Shown here piece by piece: positions 13,317 through 21,298 of a stretch of 33,568 nucleotides of DNA. The position numbers were made by a program, and so were the translations under genes. Numbering within the stretch: the stretch's first letter is position 1; each line of letters starts with the position of its first letter. This DNA is from Rhodoferax sp. (GTDB taxonomy: Bacteria; Pseudomonadota; Gammaproteobacteria; Burkholderiales; Burkholderiaceae_C). The stretch spans positions 1 through 33,568 of the forward strand of contig JAMFRW010000455.1 in the NCBI GenBank assembly GCA_026224975.1, read 5' to 3'. The notes beneath the pieces are model-generated. The model ran no database searches, was not told where the DNA came from, and was given only the letters and a program-made list of their open reading frames with translations.

Positions 13317-15557
13317 ATGACCGTTGCTGCGCCATCCCTCGCTTCCGCACCCGCACCTGCGTCCGCACCCGCCTCCGGCGGCCAGGCGCCTCCCGACTAT
13401 CCCTCGCGGCTTCGTCCCGGTGCCGATGCGGCCGACCCGCTGCTGCTGGGCCTGGCCTTCCTCGCGCGCTTCTTCGGGCAGGCCGCCGATGTCGACAGCC
13501 TTCGCGCCGGCGTGCCGCTGGATGACGGCGGCCGCGTGCCCGCCAGCGCTTTGCAAGAGTGCGCCGCGCGCGGCGGCCTGGTCGTGACGCCGCTGAAGAG
13601 CGACCCCGCCCGGCTGCGCGCGACCATGCTGCCGGTGATGGCGGTGAGCGCCGACGCGTCTGTCTGCTTCGTCGTCATCGGCCTCGACCGTGACCGCTTC
13701 GAATGCCACGTACCCGGCATCGAAGGCGCCCGCTGGATAGCCCGCGCCACGCTGTTCGGCGAGTTGCAAGAAGCTGCGAGCTGGACAGCCGTGCGCCCCG
13801 CGCTCTTCTTCGACCAGCGCAGCCTGCTCTACACCTTCGATCAGCCCTTGCGCTGGTTCTGGGACGTGTTCAACCGCAACCGCTGGATCTTCAAGTGGGC
13901 GCTGCTGGGCACGATTGCGCTCAACATCTTCGGCGCGCTGCTGCCGTTCTTCTCGATGGCGGTGTACGACCGCGTCGTGCCCAACAACGCCGTCGATTCG
14001 CTCTGGGTGCTGACCAGCGCGGCGGCCTTGCTGATCGGCTTCGAACTGCTCATGAAGATGGTGCGCGGCTACCTGCTCGAATCGGCCGCCAAGCGCATGG
14101 ATGTGGCGCTCTCGGCCACCATTTTTTCGCAGTGCCTGAAACTGCGCGCCGCCAACCGCCCGGCCTCCGGCGGCGTGCTCGCCAACGTGGTGCGCGATTT
14201 CGAATCGGTGCGCGAGTTCTTTGCCAGCAGCACGCTCACGCTGATGGGCGACCTGCCTTTCATGGCGGTCTACCTCGTCGTCATCGGCCTCATCGGCGGC
14301 TGGCTGGTGCTGGTGCCGATCGCGATGATCCCGCTGCTCTTCGTGGCCACCTTCTTCGTGCGCAAGCCGCTCGCGCGCCGCGTGGCGCAGGCCTCGCAAG
14401 AAAGCGCTCAGCGCACCGCGCATCTCTTCGAAACCATGAACGGGCTCGATGCGGTGAAGGCGCTCGGCGCCGAAGCCTGGAGCCGCCGCAAGTGGGAGCA
14501 GCTCACCGTGGCGATTGCCGACAACAGCCTTCACACCCGCGAGCTGGTGGCCAACAGCGGGTATGCCTCGGCCTCGCTGCTGACGCTCGCCAACATCGTG
14601 ATCGTGGTGGTCGGCGCGCTGCTGATCGGCGAGCAGAAGCTCACCATGGGCCAGCTCATCGGCGTGACCATGCTGGCCTCGCGCGCCCTCGGCCCGGCCG
14701 CGCAAATGGCCAGCCTGATGGTGCGCTGGCAGCAGACGAAACTCTCGATGCAGTCGATCGAGCAGATCATGAAGTCGCCCACCGACGAGATCACCGGTGC
14801 GCTGCACACGCCCCCGCTCGCCGGCCGCATCGAGTTTCGCGAGGTGAGCTTTGCCTACCCCGGCACGCCGCCGCTGCTCGACAAGCTGAACCTGCACATC
14901 CGCCCCGGCGAACGCGTCGGCTTCATCGGCCGGCTCGGCTCGGGCAAGAGCACGCTGCTCAAGCTGGTGCTCAACCTCTACGGCCCGCAGACGGGCTCGG
15001 TGCTGATCGACGACATGGTCTCGACCCAGCTCGAACCGCTGAGCCTGCGCCGCCAGCTCGGTTACGTGCCGCAGGACGTGCCGCTGTTCCACGGCAGCAT
15101 CCGCGACAACATCGAACTCGGCCGCAACCACGGTGGCGACGAAGCGCTGCTGCACGCCGTACGCACCGCCTGCCTCGACGACATCCTCACCCAGCTTCCC
15201 AACGGTCTGGGCACGCAGGTGGGCGAGCGCGGCGACCGGCTCTCCGGCGGCCAGCGGCAGGCCGTGGCGATCGCGCGCGCGCTCGTCACCCGGCCACCGG
15301 TGGTGCTGCTCGACGAACCCAGCAGCATGATGGACCCGGCGACAGAACAGCGCCTGATCGTGCGCCTGCGCGAGCTGAAGGACACTACGCTGCTGCTGGT
15401 GACGCACCGCATGGCGATGCTGCCGCTGATCGACCGGCTGATCGTGCTCGACCGTGGCCGCATCGTGGCCGATGGGCCGCGTGACGAGGTGTTGAAGGCG
15501 CTCGCCAACATCGGCGTGGCCGCCAAGCCGACCCCGGCCGGCGGGGTGCCGGCATGA
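13317..15557 (+). CDS. Type I secretion ABC transporter, LapB-like (permease/ATPase)
   Basis: 746 residues from ATG 13317. The N-terminal third (about 30-140) is a C39-like domain, but the position expected for the peptidase Cys motif has none (LARFFGQAA), so it should bind rather than cut the substrate. Transmembrane helices follow (about 165-440, for example WALLGTIALNIFGALLPFF and FMAVYLVVIGLIGGWLVLV). The ATPase has Walker A GRLGSGKST (Lys544), signature LSGGQRQ (from 642), Walker B VVLLDEP (Glu667) and H-loop His697, all intact. It energises one-step export of the substrate through the adaptor and TolC-type channel. An in-frame GTG at 13278 is rejected because its leader would be the terminator stem. 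The stop overlaps the adaptor start (ATGA), so the two are translationally coupled. Confidence 0.92.
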   Translation: MTVAAPSLASAPAPASAPASGGQAPPDYPSRLRPGADAADPLLLGLAFLARFFGQAADVDSLRAGVPLDDGGRVPASALQECAARGGLVVTPLKSDPARLRATMLPVMAVSADASVCFVVIGLDRDRFECHVPGIEGARWIARATLFGELQEAASWTAVRPALFFDQRSLLYTFDQPLRWFWDVFNRNRWIFKWALLGTIALNIFGALLPFFSMAVYDRVVPNNAVDSLWVLTSAAALLIGFELLMKMVRGYLLESAAKRMDVALSATIFSQCLKLRAANRPASGGVLANVVRDFESVREFFASSTLTLMGDLPFMAVYLVVIGLIGGWLVLVPIAMIPLLFVATFFVRKPLARRVAQASQESAQRTAHLFETMNGLDAVKALGAEAWSRRKWEQLTVAIADNSLHTRELVANSGYASASLLTLANIVIVVVGALLIGEQKLTMGQLIGVTMLASRALGPAAQMASLMVRWQQTKLSMQSIEQIMKSPTDEITGALHTPPLAGRIEFREVSFAYPGTPPLLDKLNLHIRPGERVGFIGRLGSGKSTLLKLVLNLYGPQTGSVLIDDMVSTQLEPLSLRRQLGYVPQDVPLFHGSIRDNIELGRNHGGDEALLHAVRTACLDDILTQLPNGLGTQVGERGDRLSGGQRQAVAIARALVTRPPVVLLDEPSSMMDPATEQRLIVRLRELKDTTLLLVTHRMAMLPLIDRLIVLDRGRIVADGPRDEVLKALANIGVAAKPTPAGGVPA

Positions 15558-16888
15558 GGTCCATGGGTTGGAGGGCTTCGATCGGCGGGGCCGGTGACGC
15601 CGGTTCGCGTGCGGCCGATTTCGATGCCGGGCCGCACCGCGCCGCGCTCGCAACCGTGCTGCTCATCGCCGCGTTTCTCGTGATCGCGCTGGTGTGGGCG
15701 TCGCTGGCGCAACTCGATGTGTCGGTGAGCGCCAAGGGCACGATGATCGCGCCGAGCCGCGTGCAGGAGATCCAGAGCCTGGAAGGCGGCATCGTGCGCG
15801 AGATGCTGGTCAAGCCCGGGCAGGCCGTCAAACAGGGCGAGGTGCTGGTGCGGCTGGAGGGCTCGCAGTTCGAAGCCGAGCTGGGCGAAAGCCAGCAGTC
15901 ACTGCTGGCCTTGCGCGCCTCGCGCATCCGCGCCGATGCCTTGCTGGCCGGCACCACGCCCGAGTTCGGCGCCGAGCTGGAAGCGGCGGCGCCGACCATC
16001 GTCGCTCAAGAGCGCCGCGCCTGGCTCGAAGCCCGCGGCGAGTACCAGGCCGGCATCACCACCGCCGCACAAACCGTGCAGCGCCAGACCGCCGAACTGG
16101 CCGAGATGCAGGCCCGCGTGCAATCGATAGAAGCCTCCATGCGGGTCGCGCGCGAGAGTCTGGCGCTGGAGACAAAGCTCTTCGAAGATGGCGCCGGTGC
16201 GCGTGCCGACTACCTCGCGGCTCAGCAACGTGCTGTCGGTTTGACCGGCGATCTGGAAGCCGCGCGCAAGGCCGTGCCCAAGGCCGAGGCCGCGCTCGCC
16301 GAAGCCCGCGCGCAAGCCGCGCAGGCGGTGGCCAAGGCGCGTGCGCAATGGGGCGCGCAGCGCAGCGAGATCGAAGGCAAAGCCGCCACGCTCGGCACCA
16401 CAGTGCGCGGCCGCACCGAAAAGCTCGGTCGGCGCGAGATCAGCTCGCCGATGGACGGCATCGTCAACCGCGTGCTGATTCCCACGCATGGCGGCGTGGC
16501 GGCGGCCGGTGCGCCCATCCTCGAGATCGTGCCCATCGAGGCCGGGTTGCGCGTGAGCGTGCGCGTCAAGCCGTCCGACATCGGCTTCATCCATGTGGGG
16601 CAGACCGCGCGCGTCAACGTGCTGGCCTACGACTCGGCGATCTACGGCAAATTGGATGCGGTGGTCGAACGCGTAGGCGCCGATGCGGTGCTCGACGAGA
16701 ACAAGCAGCCTTACTTCGAGGTGCAGTTGCGCGCCGAGCCCAAGGGCATGGTGCACGCCGGCAAGCCGCTCGTGCTCACGGCCGGCATGTCGGTCGATTC
16801 GAGCATCCTGACCGGCCGGCGCACGGTGCTCGGCTATGTGCTCAAGCCCTTGGTCAAGACCTTCGATTCGGCTTTGCAGGAGCGTTGA
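15554..16888 (+). CDS. HlyD-family type I secretion periplasmic adaptor
   Basis: 444 residues. A short cytoplasmic N-terminus leads to one membrane helix (about 34-55, LATVLLIAAFLVIALVW). Then come the first half of a lipoyl/barrel domain (IQSLEGGIVREMLVKPGQ), a long Ala/Glu/Arg/Gln-rich alpha-helical coiled-coil region (about 105-290), and the second half (SSPMDGIVNRVLIPTHGG) with a C-terminal beta domain (RVSVRVKPSDIGFIHVGQ). This is the classical HlyD/LapC layout. It bridges the inner-membrane ABC exporter and the outer-membrane channel. It begins within the stop codon of the ABC gene and is followed by the TolC gene after 2 bp, so the three are one operon. Confidence 0.92.
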   Translation: MRSMGWRASIGGAGDAGSRAADFDAGPHRAALATVLLIAAFLVIALVWASLAQLDVSVSAKGTMIAPSRVQEIQSLEGGIVREMLVKPGQAVKQGEVLVRLEGSQFEAELGESQQSLLALRASRIRADALLAGTTPEFGAELEAAAPTIVAQERRAWLEARGEYQAGITTAAQTVQRQTAELAEMQARVQSIEASMRVARESLALETKLFEDGAGARADYLAAQQRAVGLTGDLEAARKAVPKAEAALAEARAQAAQAVAKARAQWGAQRSEIEGKAATLGTTVRGRTEKLGRREISSPMDGIVNRVLIPTHGGVAAAGAPILEIVPIEAGLRVSVRVKPSDIGFIHVGQTARVNVLAYDSAIYGKLDAVVERVGADAVLDENKQPYFEVQLRAEPKGMVHAGKPLVLTAGMSVDSSILTGRRTVLGYVLKPLVKTFDSALQER

Positions 16889-16890
16889 GG

Positions 16891-18279
16891 ATGACGCAGA
16901 CTGCATGTTCACTTCGGCGTCTGGCAGGCGCTGTTTGCCTGGTCCTCGGCCTGATGGTATCGGGCACGACGGTGTTTGCCGCGAACGCCGAGGCCACCAC
17001 CAGCCCCTTCCCGGAAGTGCTCGCCCTCGTCATGGCGCGCGACCCGCAGGTGCGCTCGGCGCGCGAGGCCTTGAACGTGCTGATCGCACAGGCGGGGCAG
17101 GCGCAGTCGCGGCTCTTTCCGCGCATCGGTCTCTCGACCAACTACGGCCGCAGCCAGGAGGTCTCGCAAGGCGCGCTGTTCAACCGCGCCACCAACCGCA
17201 GCGAGGCCTACTTGCGCTGGAACCTGTTCAACGGCCTCTCCGACAGGACGCAGATCGACGCGGCCGACCACGAGCGGCTGGGGGCAATAGCCGACCTGCA
17301 ACGCGCGCTCGACGACGCCTGCCAGCGCAGCATCGAGGCCTATTTCGATTGGCTTCGGCTGGCCCGGCAAAGCGAACGCTCGGCGTTGCGCGTGGAGCAG
17401 GTCAGCATGCTGGCCGCGCGCGTGCAGCAGCAGTGGGCGGGCGGCAAGGTGACCGAAGGCGATGCGCAACTCGCGGCCTCTTCGTTGATCGATGCGCAGT
17501 TCGCGCACGAGACCATCGTTGCCGATCGCGAAGCGGCCCGCGCCAAGATCGAAACGCTGGCCGGCGCGCGGCTTGGCCAGCCTACGCCTTGGGCGCTGCC
17601 GGCCGACGCCGCGGTGGCGGCGGGGTTCGAATTGCCGCTGGACGACGCCCTGGCGCAAGCCCGCCAGGGCAACGGCCAATGGCGCGCTGCCGAAGAGCGC
17701 GCCGAGGCCGCACGCCTGCGTGTGGGCGCGGTGCCGGCCGACTACCTGCCCAAGCTCGACCTCGATCTGCGGCGGCGCCTGGCCGACCACACCGCCCCCG
17801 CGCTCGACCCTTCGCAGCGCGGCTCATGGACCTTGCAGCTCACCTACGAAATCCCCCTGGGTGGCGAGATCGGCTACAAGCGCGACGAGTTGCGTGCCCG
17901 GGCGCAGGCCACACTCGCCGATGCCGACCGCGTGGGCCAGAGCGTTCGAAGCGACCTGGCCGCCACGCGCTTTCGCGCCCAGCAGGCACGCGCCGCGCTC
18001 GAGCCCTTGAAGCGCCAGACCGGCTACCTGCAAGACGTGGTTCGCACCAGCGAACTGCAGTACGACGCCGGCCGGCGCAGCCTGCTGCAACTGATCCAGT
18101 TGCGCGACCAGCGCTTCACCGCCGAACAGCGCAGCGCCGACAACGACTACCGGCTGCTGAGCGCGCAATCGCAATGGCTGGCGCTCTCGGGCACGCTCGC
18201 GCAGGCGCTCGGCATCGCGGTGCCGCAAGATGTGGCGCAACCGGTGGCAGCCGCCGCGCTGCGCGACGATCCGCCATGA
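16891..18279 (+). CDS. TolC-family outer-membrane channel of the type I system
   Basis: 462 residues. The Sec signal runs from MTQTACSLRR through a hydrophobic core to a VFAANAEA cleavage region. The mature part has two similar halves of long amphipathic helices, starting with ALVMARDPQVRSAREALN and continuing in the second half with LAQARQGNGQWRAAEERAEAAR, and TolC-like repeat signatures such as YLRWNLFNG and LTYEIPLGG that should form the membrane-spanning strands. It is the exit duct of the system. The open frame continues far upstream in the same phase, but that part overlaps the adaptor gene out of frame; ATG 16891 with TTGAGG just before it is the real start. Confidence 0.9.
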   Translation: MTQTACSLRRLAGAVCLVLGLMVSGTTVFAANAEATTSPFPEVLALVMARDPQVRSAREALNVLIAQAGQAQSRLFPRIGLSTNYGRSQEVSQGALFNRATNRSEAYLRWNLFNGLSDRTQIDAADHERLGAIADLQRALDDACQRSIEAYFDWLRLARQSERSALRVEQVSMLAARVQQQWAGGKVTEGDAQLAASSLIDAQFAHETIVADREAARAKIETLAGARLGQPTPWALPADAAVAAGFELPLDDALAQARQGNGQWRAAEERAEAARLRVGAVPADYLPKLDLDLRRRLADHTAPALDPSQRGSWTLQLTYEIPLGGEIGYKRDELRARAQATLADADRVGQSVRSDLAATRFRAQQARAALEPLKRQTGYLQDVVRTSELQYDAGRRSLLQLIQLRDQRFTAEQRSADNDYRLLSAQSQWLALSGTLAQALGIAVPQDVAQPVAAAALRDDPP

Positions 18280-18338
18280 GGCTCGGCCCTCACGAGCGAT
18301 CTGCCAAACTGACAACCCCACAACGAACGACCTGACCC

Positions 18339-18785
18339 ATGAGCTCGATCTGGAAGCAACCCATCTCCGTCGACCACCTGACCTCCATCCATGTGGACAC
18401 GGCGGTCGCCAACCTCGGCATCGAGTTCCTCGAAGTCGGTGACGATTTCATCCGCGCCCGCGTGCCGGTCGATTCGCGCACCCGCCAGCCCTACGGCATC
18501 CTGCACGGCGGCGTCTCGGTCGTGCTGGCCGAAACGCTGGGCTCCTGCGGCGCGGCTTGCGCATCGCCGCCCGGCCACCGCGCCGTGGGCCTGGACATCA
18601 ACGCCAACCACCTGCGCAGCGCGAGCGACGGCTGGGTGATCGGCACCGCGCGGCCGGTGCACATCGGCCGCACCACGCATGTCTGGCAGATCGACATGAG
18701 CAACGAGAAGGGCCAGCTCACCTGCGTCTCGCGCATCACCATGGCGGTGTTGGCGCCCACGGTCGCGGCGCCTGCAGGCGGTTGA
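18339..18785 (+). CDS. PaaI/YdiI-type hotdog-fold thioesterase
   Basis: 148 residues, the normal length for the family. LHGGVSVVLAET carries the HGG motif at 56-58 on the central hot-dog helix with the probable catalytic Glu65. The later ANHLR and VWQIDMSNEKGQ strands fit the same fold. Such enzymes hydrolyse acyl-CoA thioesters, commonly aromatic or short-chain ones; menaquinone (YdiI/MenI), enterobactin (EntH) or phenylacetate (PaaI) roles cannot be separated here. It begins 59 bp after the channel gene and is probably independent of the secretion system. GNAT and further small genes follow on the same strand. Confidence 0.88.
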   Translation: MSSIWKQPISVDHLTSIHVDTAVANLGIEFLEVGDDFIRARVPVDSRTRQPYGILHGGVSVVLAETLGSCGAACASPPGHRAVGLDINANHLRSASDGWVIGTARPVHIGRTTHVWQIDMSNEKGQLTCVSRITMAVLAPTVAAPAGG

Positions 18786-18807
18786 ATCGGCGGTGGCACC
18801 GCAGCGC

Positions 18808-19353
18808 ATGCAGACGCTGACCACGCCGCAGCTCGTGCTGGAGCCGCTCAGCGTTGCGCATGCCGATGAGATGTTCGAGCTGCTCCGCGAGCCCGCGCTG
18901 TACCGCTATCTCGACTATGGCCCGCCGCCATCGCTCGATCACCTTCGCTACAACTATGCGATGGTCGAGGCGCATGAGTCATCGGGCGAGACCACGAGCT
19001 TCGGTGAGCGTTGGCTGAACTGGGTGGCACGTGTTGCGGGTGAGTTGCGCGCGCCGCCGGTGGGCTACGTGCAAGCCACCATCAGCGTGCCCGGCATCGC
19101 GTGGATCGGCTATGTGTTCGCGCAGCCGCAATGGGGCCGCGGCCATGCGCACGCCGCCACGCTGGCCATGATCGAACACCTGGCCACGCACTACGCGGTG
19201 CAGCGCTGCCTGGCCACCGTCGAAGTCGAGAACCACCGTTCGAGCCGCTTGCTGGCGCGTCTGGGCTTTCATGAGGCCACGGCGGAGGAGGCGATCGGCC
19301 ACACGCTCACGGCCACCGAGCGCCTCTTCGTGCGCGACTTGATCTCGACTTGA
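18808..19353 (+). CDS. GNAT-family N-acetyltransferase
   Basis: About 181 residues. TPQLVLEPLSVAHADEMFELL is the typical N-terminal part of RimJ/RimL-like GNAT proteins. GYVFAQPQWGRGHAHAATL contains the acetyl-CoA pyrophosphate-binding motif Q-W-G-R-G-H-A, followed by VEVENHRSSRLLARLGF, the usual end of the fold. It transfers acetyl from acetyl-CoA to an amine; the target is unknown. The start may instead be GTG 18793, which adds five residues; neither has a strong Shine-Dalgarno. It follows the thioesterase by 22 bp and may share its transcript. Confidence 0.82.
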   Translation: MQTLTTPQLVLEPLSVAHADEMFELLREPALYRYLDYGPPPSLDHLRYNYAMVEAHESSGETTSFGERWLNWVARVAGELRAPPVGYVQATISVPGIAWIGYVFAQPQWGRGHAHAATLAMIEHLATHYAVQRCLATVEVENHRSSRLLARLGFHEATAEEAIGHTLTATERLFVRDLIST

Positions 19354-19399
19354 GCATGCTCGATCCGGCCGCCGCTCCGGCATCTGATAACTTCACCCC

Positions 19400-19879
19400 A
19401 TGAACCAGAACCCCGAAGAGAGCTTTGCCCAGGAACCCACCCTCTGGCGCGATGCCACCTGGACCGCGCGCGTCATCAAGAACGAAGACGACGACGGCTG
19501 GGCCGTCGAGATGATCAAGGCCGGCGAACCCGAGCCCGCGCTGACAGGACCGTGGACCATGGGCCGCGACAAGAAGAACCCCAAGCCACTCGACACCGCC
19601 GCTTTCAACACCCTCGTGAAGACTGCCGCCGAAGTGCTGCGCCGCCACGAACAGCAGCTCCACGCCACGCTGCACAAGAGCGTGGCCGTGACGGCGGGCG
19701 CGGCGCGCATCACCGTCACGCTCGACATCGTGCTCGACGAAGACGATGCCCACGCCATGCTCGCCGCGCGCGACGAAGGTGGCGATGTGCTGGCCGAAGT
19801 TCGCGTCGGCGCCGGCTTCAGGCTCAACGCCGCGAGCGCGCTGGCATGGATAGAAGGCGGCTACCGCAAGCCGGGGTGA
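19400..19879 (+). CDS. Conserved-looking protein of unknown function
   Basis: 159 residues, hydrophilic and cytoplasmic in character, with no signal or membrane segment. The N-terminal part has WTARVIKNEDDDGWAVEM and the middle a helical KTAAEVLRRHEQQLHATLHKS segment, then a beta-rich stretch (ARITVTLDIVLDEDDAHAML). Codon use matches the neighbours, so it is a real gene. I do not recognise a family. It lies between the GNAT and GST genes, 46 bp after the former. No catalytic motif was seen. Confidence 0.75.
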   Translation: MNQNPEESFAQEPTLWRDATWTARVIKNEDDDGWAVEMIKAGEPEPALTGPWTMGRDKKNPKPLDTAAFNTLVKTAAEVLRRHEQQLHATLHKSVAVTAGAARITVTLDIVLDEDDAHAMLAARDEGGDVLAEVRVGAGFRLNAASALAWIEGGYRKPG

Positions 19880-19967
19880 ACCCGGCTGCGCCCGGCGTTG
19901 CCGATCATCTATCCTGCGGCGCGATCGACCTCACATTCCAACCCCAAGCGCGCGCGCCGGAGCCCCG

Positions 19968-20594
19968 ATGATCACCGTTCACCACCTCAACGATTCGCGC
20001 TCGCAGCGCGTGCTCTGGCTGCTAGAAGAGCTGGGCCTGCCTTACGAGATCAAGTTCTACGAGCGCAATGCGCAGACTCGGCTCGCGCCGCCCGAACTCG
20101 AAGCCGTGCACCCGCTCGGCAAATCGCCGGTCGTCGTCGATGGCGACCTGAAGCTCATCGAATCGGGCGCGATCATCGACTCGCTGATCCGCCGCCACGG
20201 TGGCGGCAAGCTGCAGCCCGCCGCTGGCACGCCCGACTTCGAGGCCTATCAGCAATGGCTGCATTACGCCGAAGGCTCGGCCATGTTGCCGCTCATGCTC
20301 AAGCTCTACGTGGGCCGGCTCGGCGATGCCGGTGCGCCGCTTTCGCCGCGCATCGAAAGCGAACTGGCCAGGCACCTGGGCTATGTGAACCAGTCACTCG
20401 ATGGTCGCGAATGGCTGGTCGGCGATGCGATCACCGGCGCCGACATCCAGATGAGCTTCGTCGGCGAAGTGGCCGGCAGCCGCGGTGACCGGGAGCGCTT
20501 TCCGAACATCGAGGCGTGGGTCCAACGCTTCCACGCGCGGCCCGCGTATCAGCGCGCCGTCGAGCGCGGCGGCGCGTACGCCTACGCGGCCTGA
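19968..20594 (+). CDS. Glutathione S-transferase family protein
   Basis: 208 residues, typical GST length. The thioredoxin-like N-terminal domain starts MITVHHLNDSRSQRVLWLLEE, where the Ser of NDSRSQR may activate glutathione. HPLGKSPVV supplies the cis-Pro loop, and LIESGAI is the gamma-glutamyl-binding ES motif. The helical C-terminal domain contains LVGDAITGADIQMSF, the conserved N-capping box. It conjugates or reduces electrophiles with glutathione; the specific substrate is unknown. GGAG lies five bases before the ATG. A second GST follows 27 bp later, so the pair is likely co-transcribed. Confidence 0.92.
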   Translation: MITVHHLNDSRSQRVLWLLEELGLPYEIKFYERNAQTRLAPPELEAVHPLGKSPVVVDGDLKLIESGAIIDSLIRRHGGGKLQPAAGTPDFEAYQQWLHYAEGSAMLPLMLKLYVGRLGDAGAPLSPRIESELARHLGYVNQSLDGREWLVGDAITGADIQMSFVGEVAGSRGDRERFPNIEAWVQRFHARPAYQRAVERGGAYAYAA

Positions 20595-20621
20595 GCGCGA
20601 CGCCCCTCAGCGAGGAACGCC

Positions 20622-21248
20622 ATGAAACTCTTCGTCTCGGCCCGCGCGCCCAGCCCGCGCCGCGTGCTCATGTTCATCGCCGAAAAGCAGATGACCGGCA
20701 TCGAACTGGTCGATGTATCGATCGCCGCCGGCGAACACCGCAGCCCGGCCTTCGTTGCCAAGAGCCCGCTCGCCAAGCTGCCCGTGCTCGAACTGCCCGA
20801 TGGCCGCATGCTCGGCGAGACCCGCGCGATCTGCACCTTCCTCGAAGGCATCGCGCCGCAGCCCAACCTGATGGGCGAGGGCGCGGAGGAGCGAGCCTTC
20901 ATCGAGATGGCCGACCGCCGCATGGAGCTGTACCTGCTTGCCGGCATCGCCAACTGGATCCGCCACACCCACCCCGGCCTCGCGCCGCTGGAGCAACCGC
21001 AGTTCGCGGACTTCGGCGCGTCGCAAGGCGAGAAGGCGAAGGAGGTGATGCGCTGGCTGGATGCCGAGTTGGCGGCGCGCCCCTTCGTGGCCGGCGATCG
21101 ATTCACCATCGCCGACATTACCGGCTTCGTCGCCATGGAGTTCGCGCGCGGGCTGATGAAGTTCCGCCCCGGCGAGAACGGCATGCCGCACTTGCAGGCC
21201 TGGCGCGACCGGGTCAATGAGCGGGGGAGTGCGCGCGCTGGGGCCTGA
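20622..21248 (+). CDS. Glutathione S-transferase family protein (second copy)
   Basis: 208 residues. MKLFVSARAPSPRRVLMFIAEK opens the thioredoxin-like domain with a Ser-Pro at the active-site loop; LAKLPVLEL gives the cis-Pro, and LGETRAICTFLE the glutathione-binding ET/R region. FVAGDRFTIADITGFVAMEF is the N-capping box of the helical domain. It differs widely from the upstream GST, so the pair is not a recent duplication. AGCGAGGAACGCC just before the ATG is a good ribosome site. It converges with the MHS transporter gene 50 bp away. Substrate unknown. Confidence 0.92.
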   Translation: MKLFVSARAPSPRRVLMFIAEKQMTGIELVDVSIAAGEHRSPAFVAKSPLAKLPVLELPDGRMLGETRAICTFLEGIAPQPNLMGEGAEERAFIEMADRRMELYLLAGIANWIRHTHPGLAPLEQPQFADFGASQGEKAKEVMRWLDAELAARPFVAGDRFTIADITGFVAMEFARGLMKFRPGENGMPHLQAWRDRVNERGSARAGA

Positions 21249-21298
21249 TCGATGGTTGCTTTCCTTCCGATGAAAGTTGCCTGGAAGAAGTTGGATCG

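Noticed and set aside
9949-13368. Minus-strand open frame of over 1100 codons opposite the adhesin gene
   Set aside because: It is an antisense mirror of a high-GC gene: the plus strand has clear domains and third-position bias, while the minus frame gives a low-complexity Val/Gly/Arg/His-rich translation with no motif.
12753-15653. Minus-strand open frame of nearly 970 codons across the adhesin end and the ABC transporter
   Set aside because: It runs through a strong plus-strand terminator and two convincing plus-strand genes, and its translation shows no recognisable protein family.
15694-16890. N-terminal extension of the TolC-family gene in the same phase
   Set aside because: This stretch is the HlyD gene in another frame. 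The signal peptide and ribosome site place the real start at 16891.
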